Shown one piece after another: positions 1 to 5,321 of a stretch of DNA of 5,348 nt (within the stretch, counting starts at the first letter, position 1; every line of letters begins with the position of its first letter). Under the pieces are notes generated by a model. That model was not told the DNA's origin. It made no database searches and worked only from the letters and a program-made list of their open reading frames with translations. Source of the DNA: Candidatus Cloacimonadota bacterium (GTDB taxonomy: Bacteria; Cloacimonadota; Cloacimonadia; Cloacimonadales; Cloacimonadaceae); assembly GCA_028681035.1 (NCBI GenBank), contig JAQUJJ010000196.1:1-5348 (forward strand). Reading direction: 5' to 3'. Position numbers and translations under genes: made by a program.

Positions 1-1
1 A

Positions 2-679
2 GGAGATATCAACAAACGACTTGTATCAGGCATTACGATAAATCATGTCGAACGCCCCCTTGATTTCATTAATGATGTGTTGACTGGATGGTTACTTGAT
101 CGAGATAAATGCGAAGTGGAGGGAACTGATTTAGGAAAAGTATATGTAAGCATCGCTGGTGGCAAGAGCTATGTCTGGATGATTGATGATCGGACATATA
201 TGCTCGCAGGCAGTCACAAGCCGACCTTTGCCGTCTATCTGAAGCGCTACCCCAGTGTTTTGCCGATTGATTTGAAGATCGACCGCGAGGCCTGGATGCG
301 GCGTGAGGTGGCTGGATCAATTAAGCGGCTTGAGAAGTATGCAGCCGCTGAACCGGATGATAAGGAACAATCGGCTTATCAGAACGAGTACCAGTACCTC
401 TGCCGCTTTGTGGAGCAGATCGACAACGCCCCGTTTCTTTGGGGCTGGCTGAAGAAGATCAGCAAAGATGAGGAGCGCTATCACTTCAGCGAAGTCAAGG
501 ATTGGTGGGAGAAGAACCACGCACGCTACTCACTGCGCAAATACGCGCCCATCCCGGTCCTCGATGTTACCCGTGAAGGGCACGGCGGGCACAAAAACAC
601 CGATGATGAGGTCACCAAGAAATTCCGTGAGCGCAGCCAGTTCTATTGGCGCTCCAAACGGGTTGGCAAAGGGAATTAG
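2..679 (+). CDS. Hypothetical protein, 3' part of a gene that begins before the window
   Basis: I do not recognise this protein. The frame is open from base 2 to the TAG at 677-679, giving 225 visible residues, so the gene almost certainly starts upstream. The GTG at 77 is the first possible in-frame start codon of that type, but it has no Shine-Dalgarno sequence before it and the preceding 25 codons read as ordinary protein. The product is soluble, without membrane segments, rich in Trp, Tyr and charged residues, and has a basic tail ending in SKRVGKGN. A short beta-like N-terminal stretch (DLGKVYVSIAGGKSYVWMID) precedes a mainly helical charged part. The coding is richer in G and C than the next three genes. 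It is separated from the hydrolase by a 203-base hairpin-bearing spacer, so it may belong to a different transcript. Real coding is likely; function is unknown. Confidence 0.72.
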   Translation, partial: GDINKRLVSGITINHVERPLDFINDVLTGWLLDRDKCEVEGTDLGKVYVSIAGGKSYVWMIDDRTYMLAGSHKPTFAVYLKRYPSVLPIDLKIDREAWMRREVAGSIKRLEKYAAAEPDDKEQSAYQNEYQYLCRFVEQIDNAPFLWGWLKKISKDEERYHFSEVKDWWEKNHARYSLRKYAPIPVLDVTREGHGGHKNTDDEVTKKFRERSQFYWRSKRVGKGN

Positions 680-694
680 CCTTCCTTCACGTGG

Positions 695-715
695 AGCCAA
701 GGCCCATCCTTGGCT
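695..715. repeat. Perfect 8-bp hairpin after the first gene
   Basis: AGCCAAGG (695-702) and CCTTGGCT (708-715) form a perfect 8-bp stem with a 5-base loop (CCCAT), starting 15 bases after the stop codon at 677-679. The position would suit a terminator, but no T run follows on either strand, so a classical intrinsic terminator is not supported. It shares the pattern AGC-AAG-C-ATCCT-GCT with the hairpin at 864-882, which suggests two members of one small intergenic repeat family. An mRNA 3'-end stabiliser is another possibility. Confidence 0.5.
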
Positions 716-863
716 TAAAACTGTAAATATAGTAAGAACGACACGGAGTTCGATCAGGGAAAGAATTTAATCAAGAAAAATGGTATTTTGAAGTCGGTTG
801 TCCTGCCATAGCAGGGAGCTGTTGCGCTACCGGGAATTTGAATTGAAAGCGATAATGAAGTAG

Positions 864-882
864 AGCAAGCATCCTGCTTGCT
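864..882. repeat. Perfect 8-bp hairpin abutting the hydrolase start codon
   Basis: AGCAAGCA (864-871) and TGCTTGCT (875-882) form a perfect stem with a 3-base loop (TCC). The next three bases are the ATG at 883. The hairpin occupies the place where a ribosome binding site would lie, and none is present. It resembles the hairpin at 695-715. It may be a dispersed intergenic palindrome marking the recombination point that removed the 5' end of the hydrolase gene, or an RNA structure that lowers translation from 883. Confidence 0.55.
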
Positions 883-1812
883 ATGGAATTTCATCCAGTA
901 TGGAGTGGAAGAAAGCGGCTGGATGCAGATCAAGATCTTGTGAAAATGGTTATCTTGATAATAGAGCGTTTGATGAAGTTTATTGAAAACACCATTAAAG
1001 GAGAGTGGAGTGTTAAAACGGATGAAATTAATGTTTTTGCCCATAGCTTGGGAAATAATCTGGTACTGGATAGTATGAGGATACATCAATTTTTAAATCC
1101 ACATCAAAAGTTTTTTAATACCTTTGCAAGCGTTGAGGCAGCGGTATGGGGAGAAACCTTCCTTCCATATGAGAGTTATGTCCATACTGGACCTGACCCG
1201 GTAATATACACCGTAGATGATCTTAAAATGCATTCGTGGGCTTTTTGGTTTAATCAGCCTGGACAGGAAACAAGAAAAGCTGTAAATCATTATGTTCATA
1301 GCTGGAATTCTGGTGACTATGCCGTAGACATTGGTATGACTTTTGATGAATGTTATAAACGTAATGCGTTTTCAGCCCAATATATTCGCCAAGACAAGGA
1401 AGTGCATAGCTTTTCCAAGAAGCCAAAATGGCTGCCCATTATAAAACCACGACTTGTTGTGAACAGCGGCTATAATGAACTTGATTTGGCTCGAGAAACA
1501 CCTGTATTGTTGGATAGGGATAAAAATAATGCAGGTGAGGAGTTGGCTCCTATTACCACAATTACTCTTCTTTATAATAATAATCCAATGGACGTGTTTC
1601 CTCCGTTGGGTACAGAAAAACATCCATTGACATTATCGGCTGGCATTAAAAACATTGAAGCAACTACTTATGGTTGGGACCCGTTAGCGCACGGGAGTGG
1701 TTTTAAAGGCGCAAAGGATATTCTTGATTCCAAAGACACCCCTTTGTCTACAACATGGATATGGTTTGAGGAATTAGTGAAAAACAAGGCTTATAAAAAA
1801 GGAACGGAGTAA
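883..1812 (+). CDS. Alpha/beta-hydrolase (lipase-like), N-terminally shortened
   Basis: The 309-residue product carries a lipase-type nucleophile elbow, VFAHSLGN, with Ser55 as likely nucleophile (codon 1045-1047); Ala replaces the first Gly of GxSxG, as in many lipases. Asp145, in SWNSGDY after a hydrophobic stretch, is a candidate acid, and His270, in WDPLAHGSGF, a candidate catalytic base. Order and spacing suit a Ser-Asp-His triad. Only about 50 residues precede the serine, whereas the fold normally has two or three more strands and an HG oxyanion segment there. The frame opens only at 859, after a TGA at 856-858. ATG 883 has no Shine-Dalgarno site and directly follows a hairpin, so this may be a 5'-truncated gene or pseudogene. 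No signal peptide is visible. The next gene begins 3 bases after its stop. Substrate unknown; an ester or phospholipid is inferred from the motif only. Confidence 0.72.
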   Translation: MEFHPVWSGRKRLDADQDLVKMVILIIERLMKFIENTIKGEWSVKTDEINVFAHSLGNNLVLDSMRIHQFLNPHQKFFNTFASVEAAVWGETFLPYESYVHTGPDPVIYTVDDLKMHSWAFWFNQPGQETRKAVNHYVHSWNSGDYAVDIGMTFDECYKRNAFSAQYIRQDKEVHSFSKKPKWLPIIKPRLVVNSGYNELDLARETPVLLDRDKNNAGEELAPITTITLLYNNNPMDVFPPLGTEKHPLTLSAGIKNIEATTYGWDPLAHGSGFKGAKDILDSKDTPLSTTWIWFEELVKNKAYKKGTE

Positions 1813-1815
1813 TTT

Positions 1816-2751
1816 ATGTCAACTAAAATGGAACAACCCTTTATGATTTTTTGGCTCTTTTTTTCATTTAATTTGTTTGCAGATGTTGTGCCTAATATTC
1901 ATCCGGTTGAACGGGCTCAGCAAAAACTGATGATGAGGGCAATGAAAAAACAACTTGTGCATGATGTGAAGGTTAATGTTAACTTAGTTTCAGAGAAAGA
2001 CGAACAGTTAAGTGGAGTATTATTGGAACTGGTTGTCTTAGATGAAAAGGGAAGTACCACGGAAAAAAAAGTTGTCGATAAAACCTTTGTTTTAAACTAT
2101 AAAAACGTTATTAGAGTAGATGTGGCTATTACAAAGCCGGGGTACTATGACGAAAAGAAAGTGTTTGCTGCTAACTTGATGAAAGAGGATACAGTTGTGG
2201 TTGAACTTGTTGAAATTGGGCAGCATGTTGCATTGCAGGAGTTCCAAGGGTTCATCTCTTTTTGTCCGACTGGTATGTCAATGGTGGCGAGTTTTGTGCC
2301 AAACGAAAAAATGATAAGCTCTTTATTATCAAAGGATATTCTTGCGGAGAGCGGTGCATTTCCGCAACATGGGATATATGTTCAAACAGATGTGGATAAT
2401 TCAAAGGCATTTGTGTTACAGCCGTGGCGCGGTATGCGTGTGCCGAGCGGTGTTAGACTGCGGAATTTTAATGAAGAGGATGGCTTTATCCCTTACGAAT
2501 GTTTTGAGCAAAATCCTGGCCGCGCCGATCGACGTATGAGAACAGCTCCCGAATCAGGATACAAATCATCAATGTTAGTGCCTCCCAGTGAAAATAAATT
2601 CTACTTTTATTGTAAGATCGGCGGGTTGTATGGCAAGGGGTTTGTTGATCCCGTAAGGAGCATTCAAACTGGTGATAAGATCGAAACTTTTTTTCGTATA
2701 TTACTTCAGTCTGAAAAATCAAATGATCGAAATGTTGCAGGGAGTCGTTAA
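1816..2751 (+). CDS. Exported beta-rich protein, partner of the hydrolase
   Basis: The 311-residue product begins with a hydrophobic segment (residues 7-22) ending FA before DVV, a likely signal peptide cleaved near Ala22, placing it in the periplasm or outside the cell. Residues about 50-135 alternate hydrophobic and polar residues (VKVNVNLVSEKDEQLSGVLL, then VDVAITKPGYY), like carboxypeptidase-regulatory or Ig-like sandwiches with the ending 'V-x-K-x-GY'. The C-terminal part (about 190-311) contains APESGY, FYFYCKIGGLYGKGF and ends NDRNVAGSR. From memory of such exported PVC proteins it resembles the C-terminal half of the family to which the protein at 4469-5239 may also belong; this needs alignment. 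The start is well set: GGAG at 1806-1809 lies 6 bases before ATG, 3 bases after the hydrolase stop. Tight coupling suggests a dedicated partner, perhaps an envelope immunity protein, which is inference. No catalytic motif is seen. Confidence 0.75.
   Translation: MSTKMEQPFMIFWLFFSFNLFADVVPNIHPVERAQQKLMMRAMKKQLVHDVKVNVNLVSEKDEQLSGVLLELVVLDEKGSTTEKKVVDKTFVLNYKNVIRVDVAITKPGYYDEKKVFAANLMKEDTVVVELVEIGQHVALQEFQGFISFCPTGMSMVASFVPNEKMISSLLSKDILAESGAFPQHGIYVQTDVDNSKAFVLQPWRGMRVPSGVRLRNFNEEDGFIPYECFEQNPGRADRRMRTAPESGYKSSMLVPPSENKFYFYCKIGGLYGKGFVDPVRSIQTGDKIETFFRILLQSEKSNDRNVAGSR
2739..2744 (+). promoter_or_regulatory. Ribosome binding site fixing the ankyrin gene start
   Basis: AGGGAG lies 8 bases before ATG 2753, inside the last codons of the upstream gene. 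It selects ATG 2753 over any in-frame start further upstream (the frame is open back to about 2672). The peptide from 2753 starts with a clean signal sequence, which supports the choice. Confidence 0.75.
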
Positions 2752-2752
2752 C

Positions 2753-4045
2753 ATGAAAAATTGTATTTTTACGCTTTTTGTTTTATTGTGCGGTTTTTTT
2801 GCCTATAACTGCACAGCGGCTCAAGTAACTGAAGAGTTTATGAAAGCTGTAGTTGCAGGTGATATCAGTAAAGTTGAGCAATTTGTGAAGGATGGCGTTG
2901 ATGTTAACATGAAAAGCAAGGAGGATGTTCCTATTCTTGTGGTTGCCGCAGAGCATGGGCACCTTGCGGTTCTACGCATGTTGCTTGACTACGGGGCATT
3001 GCCTTCCAGCGCGACCGAGATGGGTGACACCGCTCTTATTCGTGCTGCTGCCAAGGGGCATGAAGATATTATTCTGGAACTAATTTCCAGGAAGTCCGAT
3101 ATTAACCACGCCAATATGTATATGGACACGGCACTTTCAGCAGCGGTTGCGAATGATCAGACAAATACTGTCAGGATTCTTCTTGAACATAATGCTGATG
3201 TTAATGTTTATCATGTTAGTGGTTGTCCCCTCCTTAGCAGTACCGTGCTGCGCGGTAATATGGCACTTGCAAAAATGCTGATTGCTAAGGGAGCCGATGT
3301 CAACATGCGGACATATCCGGCTAATATGACAATGCTGATGTTAGTTGCGATCGAAGGGGATGAAAGGCATGTTGAAGAAATTATAAAACTAGGAGTTGCC
3401 ATAGATGCGGTTGACAAGACGGGGTATTCAGCATTGATGCATGCGGTCTGTTGTAGCAGGGCGAAGGTTCTGCAGGAGTTAATCCGATTAGGAGCTAACC
3501 TTGACATTCAGGATATAGAAAAAAAACAGACAGCACTTATACACGCAGTAGAAAACGAATATGTAGATTCTTGTGCATTACTGATTGCAGCAGGTGCTGA
3601 TAATTCATTGAAGGATCTTTATGGGGGAACGGCTCTTGCAAGGGCAAAGGCTACGGGGAATAGGCGTATTATTGAGATGTTAGAAAAAACAGGTGCAAAA
3701 ATGCATCTGTTTTCAGAAAAGCCAGTTCGAGCTGATGCGGAGTTGACTTTAAGGGAGATGGAGAACCTGTCAGGTGCTATCATGTGGTGTTCTTTCGCAG
3801 ATCGAAACCCGAAAAAGACTTTGGATGATGTGCCTGTATGGGATGACATAACTAAGTACTTAAGGCCTGGTGATTCTCTTTACGAAAGGAAAGGTTTAGA
3901 TGTCCTTGGAAATAAATTTATCATTGGGTCTAGTAGAAATGAATCAAGAGTAAATCCAAATACCGTTGAGATATTTGAAAAAATTCTTGGGGGCGAGGAG
4001 GCATCCAAACTTTTCTGGGGTAAGTATATGCCTGATGTAAAGTAG
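2753..4045 (+). CDS. Exported ankyrin-repeat protein with extra C-terminal domain
   Basis: The 430-residue product starts MKNCIFTLFVLLCGFFAYNC; residues 4-18 are the hydrophobic core of a signal peptide, with probable cleavage after CTAA near residue 23. About nine ankyrin repeats follow (roughly residues 26-320), recognisable from recurring TAL-x-xA, G-H and LL-x-x-GADVN patterns, for example GDTALIRAAAKGHEDIILEL and LLEHNADVNVY. Ankyrin repeats bind proteins and have no activity of their own. A separate domain (about 325-430) contains PVWDDITKYLRPGDSLY and LDVLGNKFIIG. It recalls the globular part of pseudopilin-like proteins in PVC bacteria, where a similar 'W-D-D-x-x-x-Y-L ... G-N-x-x-I-G' order occurs, but this is a weak resemblance. 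The gene starts 1 base after the stop of the beta-rich protein. A secreted ankyrin protein next to a lipase-like gene fits an immunity or binding partner role; this is inferred. Confidence 0.85.
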   Translation: MKNCIFTLFVLLCGFFAYNCTAAQVTEEFMKAVVAGDISKVEQFVKDGVDVNMKSKEDVPILVVAAEHGHLAVLRMLLDYGALPSSATEMGDTALIRAAAKGHEDIILELISRKSDINHANMYMDTALSAAVANDQTNTVRILLEHNADVNVYHVSGCPLLSSTVLRGNMALAKMLIAKGADVNMRTYPANMTMLMLVAIEGDERHVEEIIKLGVAIDAVDKTGYSALMHAVCCSRAKVLQELIRLGANLDIQDIEKKQTALIHAVENEYVDSCALLIAAGADNSLKDLYGGTALARAKATGNRRIIEMLEKTGAKMHLFSEKPVRADAELTLREMENLSGAIMWCSFADRNPKKTLDDVPVWDDITKYLRPGDSLYERKGLDVLGNKFIIGSSRNESRVNPNTVEIFEKILGGEEASKLFWGKYMPDVK

Positions 4046-4050
4046 GTGTT

Positions 4051-4293
4051 ATGGCAGTTTTACCTCATGGAAATGGCGTTGAATACCGCCTGCGCAGCCG
4101 CGGCCTGAAGTTTGTTTATACAGCTGCCGCGCTTGCGCCTCTCGGTCAGTTGCGGGACATACCTGTGTTCCAAAAAGTGCCTTCAGGCATGTTCACTAAT
4201 TCCATCTCGCCCCAGTTACGTGGAGAAATCCTCGCCCGAGGCATCCCCGCGCTATCAGGGCCGACGGGGAGCAGGCTAATTAAAATAAGATGA
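4051..4293 (+). CDS. Small ORF, probable first part of a broken hydrolase C-terminus
   Basis: The 80-residue product has no signal peptide. Its first part includes YTAAALAPLGQLRDIPVFQK, and its later part SPQLRGEILARGIPALSGPT. It reads like an internal segment of a larger protein and, together with the next ORF, resembles the C-terminal region of lipase-like alpha/beta-hydrolases; that assignment comes from pattern memory. The ATG at 4051 follows the ankyrin stop by 5 bases and has only a weak, badly spaced AGGTG (4044-4048) before it. The stop TGA (4291-4293) overlaps the ATG of the next ORF as ATGA. The coding is visibly richer in G and C than the three genes before it, more like the first gene of the window. 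It could instead be an independent small translated gene. Confidence 0.5.
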   Translation: MAVLPHGNGVEYRLRSRGLKFVYTAAALAPLGQLRDIPVFQKVPSGMFTNSISPQLRGEILARGIPALSGPTGSRLIKIR

Positions 4294-4472
4294 CCGATAA
4301 TGGTGAAAGAAATATCAACATGAACACGTTTGATCGCCCCAACGACTGGCCGCGTCCGGCAAGCGATGTCCCATACAAGCAGCACTGGAAGCATGGTGAC
4401 TGGAAGGCAGCGGCATTTTTTTATAACTTTAAAGTGTATGAGGATATTATCACCAAAGGAGGCTTGAAATGA
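4290..4472 (+). CDS. Small ORF with hydrolase-like C-terminus (WKHGD), likely remnant
   Basis: The 60-residue product ends DWPRPASDVPYKQHWKHGDW and then AAFFYNFKVYEDIITKGGLK. This matches the look of the last part of an alpha/beta-hydrolase: a loop carrying the catalytic His (here His35, codon 4392-4394) followed by the final amphipathic helix. The intact hydrolase at 883-1812 has the same order near its end: a Trp, then A-HG with His270, then TTWIWFEELVKNK. The frame differs by one base from the preceding ORF, whose sense appears to continue here, so a single gene broken by a small deletion or insertion near 4281-4293 is plausible. ATG 4290 has no good ribosome site (GGGGAG at 4266-4271 is too far), and ATG 4320 is an alternative. 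The stop overlaps the next start as ATGA. Confidence 0.5.
   Translation: MTDNGERNINMNTFDRPNDWPRPASDVPYKQHWKHGDWKAAAFFYNFKVYEDIITKGGLK
4455..4462 (+). promoter_or_regulatory. Strong ribosome binding site for the anchored protein
   Basis: AAAGGAGG is a near-perfect complement to the 16S 3' end and lies 6 bases before ATG 4469, inside the end of the small hydrolase-like ORF. It is the strongest such site in the window, so the anchored protein should be translated well even if the ORFs upstream are decaying. Confidence 0.85.
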
Positions 4473-5239
4473 ATAAACGGAAACATGCCGCGATCATTGT
4501 TTTGGTGATCATATTTATCGGGGTTATTGTTTTTATTATCAGACCCAGGCAACGTGCAAAGGCGGATTCACAATTGGTGGGTCAGACGAATAATCCCTCC
4601 GTCTTTAATGTCATGAGAGACAGCGATTACAAGCAAGTTGAAGCAATTGCAGCCTCTGTGGCACTTTATTTAACTCAAGAGCAGCAGGATGCTCGTGAGC
4701 ATAAGTGGGGAAAGCCTAATTTGCCGGCGGTTGACAAGGCTCGTCAGAGTGGGGCGGAAGCAAAGGTTACTTTACGAGTTATAGATTCCCGCGGTGCGCC
4801 TGTGCCGGAAGCAGAGATTCAAATGGCTTTCTTTCCGCAAGACTCTTATGAGGCGGCGAAAATAAGCAAGGGGTTGACGGATAAAGATGGGCTGTTTGTT
4901 GTGTCAGGTAAAACAGTTGATGACATTTCCTTTTCAACGAGCAAGACAAATTATTATGTTACAAGCCGGAAGTTTCACTTTTATCGGCGAGGGACAGAAT
5001 GTATAAAGAACGGCCGCTGGCAGCCGTGGAATCCGACGCTGGAAGTGGTATTGAAGGAGAAGCGTAAGCCAATACCGATGTATACGAAGCAAGTTGAAGT
5101 AAAAATGCCAATTCGTAATGTGCCAATTGGATATGATTTGTTGAAAGGAGATTGGGTTAGTCCGCATGGACAAGGAAAAAACGCCGACATAACTTTAACT
5201 TATTCCGAATCACCGCGTACGTGTTACGAACCAAATTAA
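4469..5239 (+). CDS. Membrane-anchored protein with carboxypeptidase-regulatory-like domain, probably 3'-truncated
   Basis: The 256-residue product has basic residues (MNKRKH), then one hydrophobic segment (residues 7-24), then RPRQR, giving a signal anchor. The short basic region would stay inside and the rest face the periplasm. Residues about 97-195 fit a carboxypeptidase-regulatory-like beta sandwich: VTLRVIDSRGAPVPEAEIQM, then GLTDKDGLFVVSG, then a strand ending TLEVVLKEKRKPIPMY. The next part (RNVPIGYDLLKGDWVSPHGQ) appears to open a second domain, but the protein stops soon after at CYEPN. Its last codons lie inside the repeat block starting at 5212, so the end is probably foreign sequence and the original C-terminus is lost. 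It overlaps the hydrolase-like remnant by four bases (ATGA) and has an excellent AAAGGAGG site. By position it is the counterpart of the exported beta-rich protein after the first hydrolase. No catalytic motif is visible. Confidence 0.8.
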   Translation: MNKRKHAAIIVLVIIFIGVIVFIIRPRQRAKADSQLVGQTNNPSVFNVMRDSDYKQVEAIAASVALYLTQEQQDAREHKWGKPNLPAVDKARQSGAEAKVTLRVIDSRGAPVPEAEIQMAFFPQDSYEAAKISKGLTDKDGLFVVSGKTVDDISFSTSKTNYYVTSRKFHFYRRGTECIKNGRWQPWNPTLEVVLKEKRKPIPMYTKQVEVKMPIRNVPIGYDLLKGDWVSPHGQGKNADITLTYSESPRTCYEPN

Positions 5240-5252
5240 AACGGTACGCGGT
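5212..5252. repeat. 9-bp inverted repeat around the last stop codon
   Basis: ACCGCGTAC (5212-5220) is the exact reverse complement of GTACGCGGT (5244-5252), with 23 bases between them that include the stop codon at 5237-5239. It could fold as a hairpin at the end of the transcript, but no T run follows, so a terminator is not supported. It may be part of a mobile-element end. Confidence 0.55.
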
Positions 5253-5321
5253 TCCCAAATTAAAACGGTATAATATTGCATGATTCCCACGCTCTAACTG
5301 TACGAATGTTCCCAAAACGGT
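5225..5321. mobile_element. Repeated short motifs, possible insertion-sequence end
   Basis: CCAAATTAAAACGGTA occurs exactly twice, at 5231-5246 and 5255-5270, 24 bases apart. A shortened copy, GTTCCCAAAACGGT, lies at 5308-5321, matching GTTCCCAAATTAAAACGGT at 5252-5269 except for a missing TTAA and the edge base. TACGAA precedes the first copy and also the third (5301-5306). Several copies of one motif near an end are typical of transposase-binding sites in some insertion sequences, IS21-family ends among them. A TGT at 5222-5224 could be the tip. No transposase is in the window; it would lie to the right. The family name is a guess, and the repeats themselves are certain. Confidence 0.45.

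Larger units (their letters stand above)
680..882. other. Non-coding spacer with three hairpins
   Basis: This 203-base stretch has stops in all three plus-strand frames (for example TAA at 716-718, 724-726 and 768-770, and TGA at 856-858) and no convincing gene on the minus strand. It holds a hairpin at 695-715, a short one at 802-815 (CCTGC, loop CATA, GCAGG) and a strong one at 864-882 that ends directly before the ATG of the hydrolase gene. No convincing promoter is visible: GATAAT at 851-856 resembles a -10 box but has no matching -35 element at a normal distance. The spacer lies exactly where the missing first part of the hydrolase would be expected, so it may be a recombination scar filled with repeat DNA. 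Confidence 0.5.

Noticed and set aside
695..720. Intrinsic terminator after the first gene
   Set aside because: The stem is good, but the following bases (TAAAACTG) contain no T run and the reverse strand has none in the right place either.
468..770. A 100-residue plus-strand frame running out of the first gene into the spacer
   Set aside because: It overlaps the first gene in another frame for two thirds of its length, has Arg/Ser/Thr-rich shadow composition and no ribosome site; the part past 679 shows no resemblance to the missing hydrolase N-terminus.
851..856. GATAAT as a promoter -10 box for the hydrolase gene
   Set aside because: No -35-like hexamer lies 16-18 bases upstream; the nearest TTGCGC at 822-827 is 23 bases away.
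754..1089. Minus-strand open frames opposite the hydrolase, beta-rich, ankyrin and anchored genes
   Set aside because: They lie opposite well-supported plus-strand genes, lack ribosome sites and have no recognisable protein features; they are antisense shadows.
2753..2821. Lipoprotein signal in the ankyrin protein (Cys20 after FFAYN)
   Set aside because: The residues before the Cys (A-Y-N) do not fit a lipobox, while CTAA followed by Q suits ordinary signal peptidase cleavage.
3519..3526. Eight-A run in the ankyrin gene (and another at 2063-2070) as phase-variation tracts
   Set aside because: Both encode ordinary Lys codons within intact frames in AT-rich genes; runs of eight are expected by chance here and there is no sign of switching.
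5269..5274. TATAAT as a promoter inside the repeat block
   Set aside because: It matches the -10 consensus, but the sequence 17 bases upstream (ACGCGG) is not a -35 box. It could be an element promoter, but one hexamer in AT-rich repeat DNA is too little.
5225..5321. CRISPR array from the repeated CCAAATTAAAACGGTA
   Set aside because: Only two exact copies with an 8-base gap and one degenerate copy; no regular spacers of CRISPR length.
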